The position numbers were made by a program, and so were the translations under genes. This document shows, piece after piece, positions 42,446 to 49,487 of a DNA stretch of 64,000 nucleotides (its first letter is position 1; each line of letters begins with the position of its first letter). The notes below the pieces were generated by a model. That model worked only from the letters and a program-made list of their open reading frames with translations, had not been told where the DNA came from and ran no database searches. Origin of the DNA: Bog-950 sp046329495 (GTDB lineage: Bacteria > Bacteroidota > Bacteroidia > Chitinophagales > LD1); contig JAXLUO010000003.1 in assembly GCA_046329495.1 (NCBI GenBank), positions 124,001-188,000 on the forward strand, in the 5' to 3' direction.

Positions 42446-44062
42446 ATGCATATGTTTAGAACGTATTGGGTAGCGACCCTGTTATTGGTATTGCTCGCCT
42501 CTTGTGGCACTAACACCGGTAAAAGCGATAAGAAGATCTTCCGCTATAATTCGGCTGCGGGTATTACCTCGCTGGATCCTGTTTTTGCTTCGGACAAGGA
42601 AAACATATGGGCTGTAAACCAGTTGTTCAATTCGCTGTTGCAGTTAGATGATTCGCTGCACATACAACCTTGCATAGCACAAAGTTGGAGCGTTGATAGT
42701 ACCGGATTGCTCTATACCTTTCACTTACGTAGCGATGTCTACTTTCATGACAATGCCTGCTTTGAAGGCGGAAAGGGCAGAAAGCTGGTAGCTGCAGATG
42801 TGGTTTACAGTTTTAAGCGGTTGATTGACCCTGCTACGGCCGCACGTGGTTCGTGGGTGTTTAATGGACGAATTGATACTACTAAAGCCTTTACTGCTAT
42901 TGATGATTCTACCTTTCAATTGGCTTTAGCAAGGCCATTCCGACCTATGCTTGGGATACTAACCATGCAATATTGCGCCATAGTGCCGCATGAAGCCATT
43001 GATAAGTATGGCAAGGACTTCCGCGCACACCCTGTAGGAACCGGGCCGTTTACTTTTACCAACTGGAAGGAAGGTGTAGCGCTGGTAATGGACCGCAACC
43101 CACACTATTTTGAAAAGGACGGCGAACAACAATTGCCCTACCTGGATGGTATTAAGGTTAGCTTTATTGACAATACCAAAACCGAGTTCCTGAACTTTAG
43201 GCAAGGCAACCTTGATATGGTTTCGGGTATTGATGCTGCATACATTGACGAGATACTGGAGGACGACGGGCAGGTAAAAGCACAATGGAAGGATAAGTTC
43301 AACTTTTACAAAGTGCCTAACCTGAATACCGAATACCTGTGCTTTTTAATGAAAGATGGTGATGGCCTTAATCCACTGCAGAACAAAAAGGTACGGCAGG
43401 CTATTAACTATGGCATTGATAAGCAGCAGATCATTAACTACCTGCGTAACGGGGTTGGTAAGCCGGCGGTGCATGGGTTTGTGCCTTACGGCTTTGGTGA
43501 TTATGATATCAACGCCGTACAAGGTTATACCTATGATGTAGCTAAGGCTAAGCAGTTGCTTGCCGAAGCCGGTTACCCCGGTGGTAAAGGCCTACCGGAA
43601 ATTAAGCTCTATACCAACGATTTCTACAAAGAATATGCATTGCAGATAAGCAAACAACTGGAGCAATTGAACGTGGTGGTGAAGCTGGAATTGGTGCAGA
43701 GTTCGTTACTTAAGGAAATGAAAGCAAGTGGCAGGGCTCCATTCTTCCGTGCTTCATTAATAGCTGATTATAGCGACCCCGAAACTTACCTGGCAGCATT
43801 TTATAGTAAGCATATTGCCCCACCTAACTATACCCACTTTAATAACAAGGCCTTTGATGCCTTGTATGAAAAAGCGGTAGCCGAACAGGACCTGCAAAAA
43901 CGGAACGACTATTACCACCAGATGGAAGCTATTATAATTGAACAGGCACCTATTGTGCCGTTGTATTATGATGAGGTGATACGCTTTACGCAGAAGCATG
44001 CAAAAGGATTAGCGCCTAACGCGCTTAACCTGCTTACACTTAAACGGGTTAAAATAGAATAA
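42446..44062 (+). CDS. ABC-type substrate-binding lipoprotein, family 5 (oligopeptide type)
   Basis: The 538-residue protein has a lipoprotein signal (LLVLLASC; lipobox Cys) and the SBP family 5 fold: SAAGITSLDPVFASDKENIWAVNQLFNSLL, TFHLRSDVYFHDN, GTGPFTFTNWKEG and YGIDKQQIINYLRNG. It would bind oligopeptides or similar solutes outside the cell. The start may be 42446 or 42452 (MFRTYW). No permease or ATPase gene is next to it; only a small membrane protein follows 1 base later. The binding protein may serve a transporter encoded elsewhere. Confidence 0.92.
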   Translation: MHMFRTYWVATLLLVLLASCGTNTGKSDKKIFRYNSAAGITSLDPVFASDKENIWAVNQLFNSLLQLDDSLHIQPCIAQSWSVDSTGLLYTFHLRSDVYFHDNACFEGGKGRKLVAADVVYSFKRLIDPATAARGSWVFNGRIDTTKAFTAIDDSTFQLALARPFRPMLGILTMQYCAIVPHEAIDKYGKDFRAHPVGTGPFTFTNWKEGVALVMDRNPHYFEKDGEQQLPYLDGIKVSFIDNTKTEFLNFRQGNLDMVSGIDAAYIDEILEDDGQVKAQWKDKFNFYKVPNLNTEYLCFLMKDGDGLNPLQNKKVRQAINYGIDKQQIINYLRNGVGKPAVHGFVPYGFGDYDINAVQGYTYDVAKAKQLLAEAGYPGGKGLPEIKLYTNDFYKEYALQISKQLEQLNVVVKLELVQSSLLKEMKASGRAPFFRASLIADYSDPETYLAAFYSKHIAPPNYTHFNNKAFDALYEKAVAEQDLQKRNDYYHQMEAIIIEQAPIVPLYYDEVIRFTQKHAKGLAPNALNLLTLKRVKIE

Positions 44063-44063
44063 A

Positions 44064-44408
44064 GTGCTAAGAAGGATACTGTGTAACATAGCTTTTGGGT
44101 ACCTGGTAGTGCTGCTATCGCTGGTGCTGTTTGTGCTTATTTCGGCAGTTTACCGGCTGATGATTTCACCCGAACAGTTTAAGGTGCCGGGTGCGCAGGA
44201 CGGGGCCATTACTTATATGCTGCTTTTTACATTGGGTGTGGCCGTTTACCTGGCGCTTGGATTATACATTAGTTTAGCGCTGCGCAAAAACGCTGCCGTG
44301 CTAAGTGCGGGCTTATTTTACCTGCTGTATACAGGTTTCGCGGTGGTTTTTATTGCGCCTACCTTGTATTATATGTTAGGCCTTATCAGCGTTGCCTTGT
44401 CGAATTGA
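44064..44408 (+). CDS. Small polytopic membrane protein of unknown function
   Basis: The 114 residues have three hydrophobic stretches (about 7-32, 50-71, 80-110). The GTG start is 1 base after the SBP stop, so it is translationally coupled. No motif is recognised. It is not a permease of the family-5 transporters, being too short. A partner in anchoring or in regulation is a guess. Confidence 0.65.
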   Translation: MLRRILCNIAFGYLVVLLSLVLFVLISAVYRLMISPEQFKVPGAQDGAITYMLLFTLGVAVYLALGLYISLALRKNAAVLSAGLFYLLYTGFAVVFIAPTLYYMLGLISVALSN

Positions 44409-44501
44409 TCGCAGCTTTACAGTATTAATTTAATTTTAAGCGCGTTATACAAGTAGTGGAAATACAACAAGCTCTTTGTTGAACAGCTTTAAATTGAATT
44501 T

Positions 44502-45095
44502 ATGTGGTGGGCGTATCTGTTAGTGTTTATCGGCGCATTTATTTGCGACATAGTTCCTTTTCCGTTTCCACCGGCCTTTACCGTAATGATATTGCTGCAA
44601 CTGATTTTTAAGCTGAATGTATGGGCAGTAATAGTGATAGGTGTTGCAGGCTCGGTGCTGGGCAGGTATTTACTTACCCTATACATCCCCAAGTTATCCG
44701 ACAGCGTATTTAAGCCCGACAAAAACGAAGACGTTAAATACCTGGGCAAGAAGATGAAGGAGAAGGGTTGGAAAAGCCAACTGGCGGTGCTTGCTTACAG
44801 TTTACTACCCTTGCCTACCACACCTTTGTTTGTGGCAGCGGGTATGGCCCGTTTAAAAGCCATTTACATTATACCTGCCTTTATAATCGGCAAGTTTACA
44901 AGCGATACGGCTGCTGTTTTTATGGGCGATTTTGCAGTAAAGAATGTGAAAGAATTAGCACAAGATGCCATTTCGTGGAAGTCGATTGTAATGCTGGTGC
45001 TGGGCGGTGTGCTGTTGTGTGCCTTGTTGTTTATAGACTGGCGCACGCTTATACAAAAGAAGAAGTTCTCCTTTCGCTTTAAAATCTGGAAATAG
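44502..45095 (+). CDS. VTT/DedA-like membrane protein
   Basis: The 197-residue protein has five or six hydrophobic segments and the VTT/SNARE-associated pattern GVAGSVLGRYLLTLYIP near residue 47 and SLLPLPTTPLFVAAGMARL near residue 105. DedA/VTT proteins act in lipid flipping and membrane homeostasis. No partner is adjacent. It converges on the collagen-like gene with only 2 bases between stops. Confidence 0.75.
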   Translation: MWWAYLLVFIGAFICDIVPFPFPPAFTVMILLQLIFKLNVWAVIVIGVAGSVLGRYLLTLYIPKLSDSVFKPDKNEDVKYLGKKMKEKGWKSQLAVLAYSLLPLPTTPLFVAAGMARLKAIYIIPAFIIGKFTSDTAAVFMGDFAVKNVKELAQDAISWKSIVMLVLGGVLLCALLFIDWRTLIQKKKFSFRFKIWK

Positions 45096-45097
45096 CC

Positions 45098-45325
45098 TTA
45101 CTTACCGGTTGGACCGGTGCTGCCATATAACAAATTGGTTGGTCCGGTAACAGGAGGTAAGGAGGTAGGACCGGTTAGTCCGGTTATTGCCGTAGGACCT
45201 GTAACACCCGTTGGGCCTACCAAGCCAGGTAAACCATTTGATTGCTGATGCAATTTATTAGCCAGTAGCAAGCTGGCGGTGCCTGAAATGGCCATTACGA
45301 TAACAAGGTTCAGCAAACGGTTCAT
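45098..45325 (-). CDS. Small exported collagen-like (G-x-y) protein
   Basis: The 75 residues have a hydrophobic N-terminal segment (signal or anchor, to about residue 22), then an irregular Gly-Pro-Thr-rich repeat (GLPGLVGPTGVTGPT ... GSTGPTGK). GPT-type collagen-like repeats occur in bacterial surface proteins. The repeat is broken in places (TAITG, TSLPP, TNLLY), so a stable triple helix is doubtful. The frame is short and could be fortuitous, but a start Met, a signal-like segment and a repeat make it plausible. Confidence 0.6.
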   Translation of the reverse strand: MNRLLNLVIVMAISGTASLLLANKLHQQSNGLPGLVGPTGVTGPTAITGLTGPTSLPPVTGPTNLLYGSTGPTGK

Positions 45326-45708
45326 AACCCAAGGTGTTGATTCGGTGAGTTGCTTAAAAAAATGTTCCCGATGGAAAAGGATAGTACAAGTTGCTCCGGC
45401 ATAGATTGCTGTGCACTATTGTATACGATTACGCATGGTGAGAAAAGTGATATGAGCGATTTTTGCCCGATTTGATCGTAAATTCAGATGTTCTGTTGAG
45501 GTTATCAACACTGCTTGTGCATGCTTGTGCAAGTTTTGCAAAGTGCACAAGTGGGGGCAAAAAGCATTATAGCTTTTTTAACGGGTACAGGGATAGCAGC
45601 CCTTTTATTTCAAAGAACAAAAAAAGAGAACCGGCCGGAAACGTTTTCCGGTTTTTAACTGGTTTCAAAAATAATAAAATAAGAAACAAAATACAAAATA
45701 AAGGTAAA
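45326..45708. other. Intergenic region of about 380 bases, no gene recognised
   Basis: I see no convincing gene here. Features are a cluster of TTGTGCA/TGCACAA units (45519-45550) that can pair with each other, and a terminator-like hairpin at 45635-45656. The right part is very AT-rich. An unknown small RNA is possible. Confidence 0.5.
45635..45656. terminator. Hairpin with T-run
   Basis: CCGGAAA-CGT-TTTCCGG followed by TTTTT. On the other strand an AACCGG/CCGGTT stem plus a later T-run could terminate the FUSC gene, which ends at 45709. Confidence 0.6.
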
Positions 45709-46803
45709 TTATTTTTCTGTTTCCCGCAAGCTCCATATTCGTTCGGACAATGGTTTGCCCCATTTGCGCAGTTGTTGCGTTGTTTGGGTGCGCAGCTGCT
45801 GGTGATACAGATAACCGCCTATGGCACCTATGGCACTGCCCAGGGCTATATCGGCAAACCGCGTAATTATTAAAGCATCGGGATTAAAGTTAGCCGTAGT
45901 TGCTTCCGCCAACAATAACGCCATGGGTGTTATAAATACAAGCCCCAGGGCATAGTTACGTGGTACAAAGTATTGCGCTAAAAACTGCAGGGCCGGAACC
46001 GAAAGACAAATAGTTAAGGTATTTATTTGAGCCAGCAATAGTACGCGTGCTAAGCCTAATCCTGCCATGGTGCCTAATACCCGCTGAAAGCTGCGGCGCC
46101 ACACCTGTTGCACGTCCACAGCGCGCATAACAGCTACACAGCTAACCGGTACCCAATAAGGCCTTTCGAGTTTTAAAAGATGTGCAGCCAATAAGGATAA
46201 GCCCACAAACAGGGCAATGATGGCTGCTTCAAAAACGATCTCCGATTTAGATAATTGTGCCGCCGCAACCACTGCTACCGGTGGATGGCTTTGGGCGGTA
46301 ATGAAGCTATACAACAACGCAATGGTGCAGGCTACGGAAGTGCCTGCTGCTAAGATTTCGATGCGAGGAGCAATAATACCGGCGTTGTAGGGGGTATAGG
46401 CAGCAATGGAAACCAGCAGGATAAAAAAGGTACTGCCCGGCGGTGCAAGATTGTAATACAAACACCCGGCCTGCACTACCAATGTAAACATGGTTAAAGC
46501 CAGAATTTTAGGCACAAATTGAAAGCTGAAACTTAATCCTATGCCGTAGGATACCACGAACAATGCTGAGCAAATAAGTAAGGTTAGCATCCGTTGCTTA
46601 ACGGGCGCATCGGGGAGGTAGAAGATTACAAGTCCGCCTATGGCCGCCAGTAACGCGCTTTTTAATTGGCCCAGGTATAAACCAAAAAGCATGGGCACAG
46701 CCATACAAAGGGCAGCAAGCAGGGCTATATGCCATAGTTTTTGCGTTTGCTGCCATTCAAATAGCGCTTTCCATTCGGTTTTTAACCATTTAACAAGCTG
46801 CAT
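45709..46803 (-). CDS. FUSC-family inner-membrane protein
   Basis: The 364 residues form two blocks of membrane helices (about 25-165 and 190-340), the FUSC (fusaric-acid-resistance/aromatic-acid exporter) architecture. The second block has the EIVFEAAIIALFVGLSL and RPYWVPVSCVAVMRAVDVQQVWRRSFQRVLGT motif typical of the family (WRR-RxxGT). It likely exports aromatic acids or similar solutes; the usual membrane-fusion partner is not adjacent. Confidence 0.88.
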   Translation of the reverse strand: MQLVKWLKTEWKALFEWQQTQKLWHIALLAALCMAVPMLFGLYLGQLKSALLAAIGGLVIFYLPDAPVKQRMLTLLICSALFVVSYGIGLSFSFQFVPKILALTMFTLVVQAGCLYYNLAPPGSTFFILLVSIAAYTPYNAGIIAPRIEILAAGTSVACTIALLYSFITAQSHPPVAVVAAAQLSKSEIVFEAAIIALFVGLSLLAAHLLKLERPYWVPVSCVAVMRAVDVQQVWRRSFQRVLGTMAGLGLARVLLLAQINTLTICLSVPALQFLAQYFVPRNYALGLVFITPMALLLAEATTANFNPDALIITRFADIALGSAIGAIGGYLYHQQLRTQTTQQLRKWGKPLSERIWSLRETEK

Positions 46804-46883
46804 GCGGTGGATTGTAGAAATACCTGCCGTAAAAAGGTGTGCCGTGCTGGCATTGTGCTTGTAGCAATTTGAAAAAGTGCATT

Positions 46884-47522
46884 ATGAAACGCTTTGTGTT
46901 TTTGAGTATAATGGCGCTATTGTTTTTAGCGGCGTGCAATACAACGTATGTTACTTCCTCGTGGAAAGCAAAAGATGCAGCACTGCGCAGTTATGATAAA
47001 GTGCTTGTTATCGGTTTAATGGGTGATACGAATAGATTGTTACGTCAGACGCTTGAAAAGGAATTGGCGGCCGATTTGCAGAAGAAGGGCATTAATGCTG
47101 TATCGGCGTATGAGGAGTATGGTCCGAAGGTGTTTGTAAAGATGAGCGAGGAGCAGATGAATAATGTGATAAAAAAGAAAGGGTTTGATGGGGTTATCAC
47201 TATTTCGTTGCTGAACAAGAAGAAGGAGCGCTACTATGTGCCACAGCATATGTATTATACCCCTTATTACGTGTATGGGTATCCATATTTCTGGGGTTAT
47301 TATTCCGTGATGTACGACCGCACCTATTCGCCCGATTATTATTATGAGGAGGATGTACATTACTTCTGGGAAAGTAACTTATACGACTTAGGCACGGGAA
47401 AACTGGTTTATTCGGCCCAATCGCGGTCGTTTAACCCGCAAAGCGCTGATAAGTTGGCTAACGATTATGGCAGGATGCTGGTGAGGGATTTGGTGCAGAA
47501 TGGGATTGTGATGAAGAAGTAA
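46884..47522 (+). CDS. Lipoprotein of unknown function with Tyr-rich insertion
   Basis: The 212 residues start at the ATG at 46884 with a lipobox (LLFLAAC, Cys18). The longer frame from 46839 is rejected. The fold is DUF4136/GNA1162-like: SSWKAKDAALRSYDKVLVIGLMGDT, a FDGVITISLLNKK strand, and a late LYDLGTGKLVYSAQS strand. Residues about 125-160 are an unusual Tyr-rich run (YYVPQHMYYTPYYVYGYPYFW). Its role is unknown; the lipoprotein is presumably in the outer membrane. Confidence 0.78.
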   Translation: MKRFVFLSIMALLFLAACNTTYVTSSWKAKDAALRSYDKVLVIGLMGDTNRLLRQTLEKELAADLQKKGINAVSAYEEYGPKVFVKMSEEQMNNVIKKKGFDGVITISLLNKKKERYYVPQHMYYTPYYVYGYPYFWGYYSVMYDRTYSPDYYYEEDVHYFWESNLYDLGTGKLVYSAQSRSFNPQSADKLANDYGRMLVRDLVQNGIVMKK

Positions 47523-47566
47523 GACTAGGACGCTTGCCCTTAGTTGTCCTTTTGTTATCCACACGG

Positions 47567-47596
47567 TTGTTAAGTCCAAGTTATTGGTTATCTTTG
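47567..47596 (+). promoter_or_regulatory. tRNA-fMet promoter (GTTG-N18-TATCTTTG)
   Basis: The -7 box TATCTTTG at 47589-47596 is a perfect TAnnTTTG match. A GTTG lies 18 bases upstream. The box ends 11 bases before the first base of the tRNA. Confidence 0.65.
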
Positions 47597-47607
47597 CAGT
47601 CCCAAAT

Positions 47608-47680
<73 letters not shown>

Positions 47681-47685
47681 CTAAG

Positions 47686-47712
47686 AAAAAGGCCGCAATT
47701 GCGGCCTTTTTT
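47686..47712 (+). terminator. tRNA terminator (original copy)
   Basis: AAAAAGGCCGCA/TGCGGCCTTTTTT, a nearly perfect palindrome of 27 bases. The same hairpin appears again at 48058-48084. Confidence 0.92.
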
Positions 47713-47748
47713 GTTTAAGCTTTTGAGGTATCGGTAAATTGCAAGGCA

Positions 47749-47997
47749 ATGTTTACTGTTTACATATTGTATTCTGATTCTTATAAGAAGACTTATGTGG
47801 GATTCACATCGGATTTGGAAAGCCGTTTACGAGCTCACAACGAACAAGCAACGAAGGGTTGGACAATGAAGTTTCGACCTTGGCGAGTTGTATATACCGA
47901 AACCTTTGCAACAAAATCTGAAGCGCTGAAAAAAGAAAAATGGTTGAAATCTGGGGTTGGAAGAGATTTTATCAAAAAACAAATGAGTAATTGGTAG
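47749..47997 (+). CDS. Small GIY-YIG nuclease (UvrC/URI type)
   Basis: The 82-residue single-domain protein has the GIY-YIG motif VYILYSDSYKKTYVGFTSDLE (Tyr5, Tyr16), a conserved arginine group (RLRAHN), and the catalytic glutamate in ALKKEKWLK (Glu63). It belongs to the short family usually annotated as GIY-YIG nuclease family protein in Bacteroidota, often next to tRNA genes. The last codon TGG and the stop TAG are the TTGGTAG of the D arm of the tRNA-fMet fragment copy, so the gene end is set by the tRNA-derived sequence. The function (homing, repair, or tRNA/DNA cleavage) is not known. Confidence 0.88.
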   Translation: MFTVYILYSDSYKKTYVGFTSDLESRLRAHNEQATKGWTMKFRPWRVVYTETFATKSEALKKEKWLKSGVGRDFIKKQMSNW

Positions 47998-48087
47998 CTC
48001 GTTGGGTTCATATCCGCCGCGGCGGACGCATGTTCGAGTCATGCCCCCGCAACTAAGAAAAAGGCCGCAAATGCGGCCTTTTTTGTT
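47991..48087 (+). repeat. Duplicated 3' part of tRNA-fMet plus terminator, with a 14-base palindrome
   Basis: Relative to the tRNA at 47608, 16 bases of the D arm and anticodon stem (47991-48006) are identical. The 3' side of the anticodon arm is replaced by TCCGCCGCGGCGGA, a perfect palindrome at 48013-48026. Then 43 bases (T arm, acceptor 3' side and the sequence up to the terminator stem) are identical, followed by the terminator with one change. The fragment lacks the 5' acceptor strand and cannot be a tRNA. This is a displaced or captured fragment. Confidence 0.85.
48058..48084 (+). terminator. Terminator, second copy
   Basis: A copy of the tRNA terminator at 47686, with one changed base in the loop. 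It now terminates the GIY-YIG gene. Confidence 0.9.
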
Positions 48088-48113
48088 TGTCTGAACTAGG
48101 ATTCGTAGGATTA
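48087..48113 (+). repeat. Left inverted repeat of the GxxExxY unit
   Basis: 27 bases that match the reverse complement of 48671-48697 at 25 positions. It is followed by further GATT-containing octamers (period about 8) up to 48130. Confidence 0.9.
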
Positions 48114-48193
48114 GAGGATTGAAGGATTAACACAGGGCGTATCGTCCTGAAAAAGGCTGACACTGTATGCTGGAGTGTAAGGTTTACTGTTAT

Positions 48194-48589
48194 TTATCGT
48201 ATTTGGTTTTTATTATCAGGATGGTTGACGTTGTATACTCTTTTAAACTCCAGGCTTTTTGCTCCGAAATTTATTAGTAGACCAACAGGTAATTTGTAAG
48301 CTTCGCAATAGTTCATTGCCTGCGAGAGGTGCAGGTCTTCAAGTTTTATAATTGCTTTTAGCTCAACCATTATTTTATCAGCCACAAAAAAGTCAACCCG
48401 ACGGGTGCCAATATCTATTCCATCATAGTAAATTGGCATTTCCATTTCGCGGGCAAAATCTAGTTTTTGCTTGCCCATTTCTATAGCCAGAGCCCGTTGG
48501 TATATCACCTCTTGAAATCCATTGCCAAGTGTGCGATGCACTTTCATAGCACAGCCGATTATCTTATGCGTTAATGCTTCATGCTCCAT
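48194..48589 (-). CDS. GxxExxY protein, PD-(D/E)XK nuclease-like
   Basis: The 131 residues start at the ATG at 48589. The name-giving motif is GFQEVIY (Gly24, Glu27, Tyr30), and the core has RRVDFFV and MVELKAI (Asp66, Glu76, Lys78). This is the typical PD-(D/E)XK fold. The family is spread patchily in bacteria and has no proven function. The gene is alone inside the inverted repeats. A TTG five codons upstream is less likely as a start. Confidence 0.9.
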   Translation of the reverse strand: MEHEALTHKIIGCAMKVHRTLGNGFQEVIYQRALAIEMGKQKLDFAREMEMPIYYDGIDIGTRRVDFFVADKIMVELKAIIKLEDLHLSQAMNYCEAYKLPVGLLINFGAKSLEFKRVYNVNHPDNKNQIR

Positions 48590-48670
48590 AAAATGCCTTT
48601 GCAAGGTAATCTACGGAGCTTACTTGAGAATGCGAACATGTTTCTGCCGCACCGGAATCGTGTAATCTGT

Positions 48671-48697
48671 TAATCCTACAAATCTTAGTTCAGACAA
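48671..48697 (-). repeat. Right inverted repeat of the GxxExxY unit
   Basis: Reverse complement of the left repeat with two differences (13th and 18th positions). It ends 2 bases before the terminator of the peroxiredoxin gene. Confidence 0.9.
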
Positions 48698-48698
48698 T

Positions 48699-48723
48699 TA
48701 AAAAAGCCGCTAAAGAGCGGCTT
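48699..48723 (-). terminator. Terminator of the peroxiredoxin gene
   Basis: AAGCCGCT/AGCGGCTT with a 4-base loop, followed on the minus strand by a T-run. It directly abuts the right inverted repeat, so the element sits just downstream of the terminator. Confidence 0.85.
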
Positions 48724-48749
48724 CTAAAAACGTTATATGTGGGGTGAGC

Positions 48750-49220
48750 TTATTTCAATTTTTCCAATGCTTCTTTCAGCGCAGCAAAGTTTACCTGGTC
48801 GCCGGGGGTGGGGGTAATTTCCTGGTAGCGGACGATACCTTCTTTATCAACTACCACAACACCACGTTTGGCAACATCCTTATAGCCAAAGGCAAAAGCG
48901 CCGTTAACCATGTCGTAGGCGTGGATCATTTCTTTGTTGAAGTCGGAGAGGAGGTCGAAGTTGATGTTGTTTTGGGCTTTGAAAACTGCCAATGAGAACA
49001 GCATATCCACCGAAACACCTACCACGGCAGCATCCAGGTTGTTGTAGTAAGCCAGATCATCGCGGTTGCTGCACATTTGAGCGGTACAAACACCTGTAAA
49101 GGCGGCTGGGAAAAAGTGGATAATCAGGTTATGGCCTTTAAAATCGGCCAGGGAAACTTCTTTTTTTTCAGAATTAAAAAGTTTGAAGTCGGGAGCTGCG
49201 GCACCAATTGCTAAAGCCAT
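48750..49220 (-). CDS. Peroxiredoxin (AhpC/TSA, redoxin type)
   Basis: The 156 residues have the peroxidatic motif FPAAFTGVCTAQMC (peroxidatic Cys45, second Cys50) and the later KRGVVVVDKEGIV strand. It reduces peroxides with thiol electron donors in the cytoplasm. The length and motif fit the AhpE/1-Cys or atypical 2-Cys groups. It is monocistronic. Confidence 0.94.
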   Translation of the reverse strand: MALAIGAAAPDFKLFNSEKKEVSLADFKGHNLIIHFFPAAFTGVCTAQMCSNRDDLAYYNNLDAAVVGVSVDMLFSLAVFKAQNNINFDLLSDFNKEMIHAYDMVNGAFAFGYKDVAKRGVVVVDKEGIVRYQEITPTPGDQVNFAALKEALEKLK

Positions 49221-49377
49221 GATATTGAGATTTTTAGGTTAATTAGATAATTATTAAAACAAGGCCGGGGCCAACCCGGTTCGGTAGCAAATAAAATATT
49301 TTAGAAAAGCTTATGCAACTATCCGGCTGTCTTAACTGTCTTCTAATTACAAGTTTAGTTTTTAAGGGTTAAACAAG

Positions 49378-49405
49378 GCCTCCGCTCCAAAAGGCGGAGG
49401 CTTTT
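49378..49405 (+). terminator. Plus-strand terminator without an upstream gene
   Basis: GCCTCCGC/GCGGAGGC with an 8-base loop and a T-run. No plus-strand gene lies before it; the divergent peroxiredoxin gene starts at 49220. It may end a small RNA from 49221-49377. Confidence 0.7.
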
Positions 49406-49445
49406 ATTTTCAGGCCATTACATGCTAAATATCCCGCCTAAACTT

Positions 49446-49453
49446 TATCTTCG
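49446..49453 (+). promoter_or_regulatory. Candidate -7 box (TATCTTCG)
   Basis: A TTCG variant of the -7 box, 34 bases before the ATG at 49488. Confidence 0.4.
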
Positions 49454-49487
49454 CTTTATTGCATAACGAACAAACCCTGTTAACAAC

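Larger units (their letters stand above)
47713..48087 (+). mobile_element. Candidate GIY-YIG unit inserted at tRNA-fMet
   Basis: The unit is a GIY-YIG nuclease gene plus a 3' tRNA-fMet fragment and a second copy of the tRNA terminator. It has the shape of an element integrated at a tRNA 3' end: intact tRNA and terminator on the left, displaced 3' fragment and terminator on the right. It ends exactly where the inverted repeat of the next element begins. The mobility is inference. Confidence 0.55.
48087..48697. mobile_element. GxxExxY unit bounded by inverted repeats
   Basis: The 611-base unit has 27-base terminal inverted repeats (48087-48113 and 48671-48697) around a single GxxExxY gene on the minus strand. 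Inside each repeat, GATT units recur with about 8-base spacing. It has no transposase. The sequence organisation resembles repeat units known around GxxExxY genes in several phyla, as I recall; no target duplication is seen at its ends. Confidence 0.6.

Noticed and set aside
45463..45873. A 136-residue plus-strand frame
   Set aside because: It overlaps the FUSC gene in antisense, contains a terminator, and the sequence is basic, Cys-rich and unlike a protein family.
47985..48055. A second tRNA-Met at the GIY-YIG gene end
   Set aside because: The 5' acceptor strand is missing and the anticodon-arm 3' strand is replaced by a palindrome, so no cloverleaf can form.
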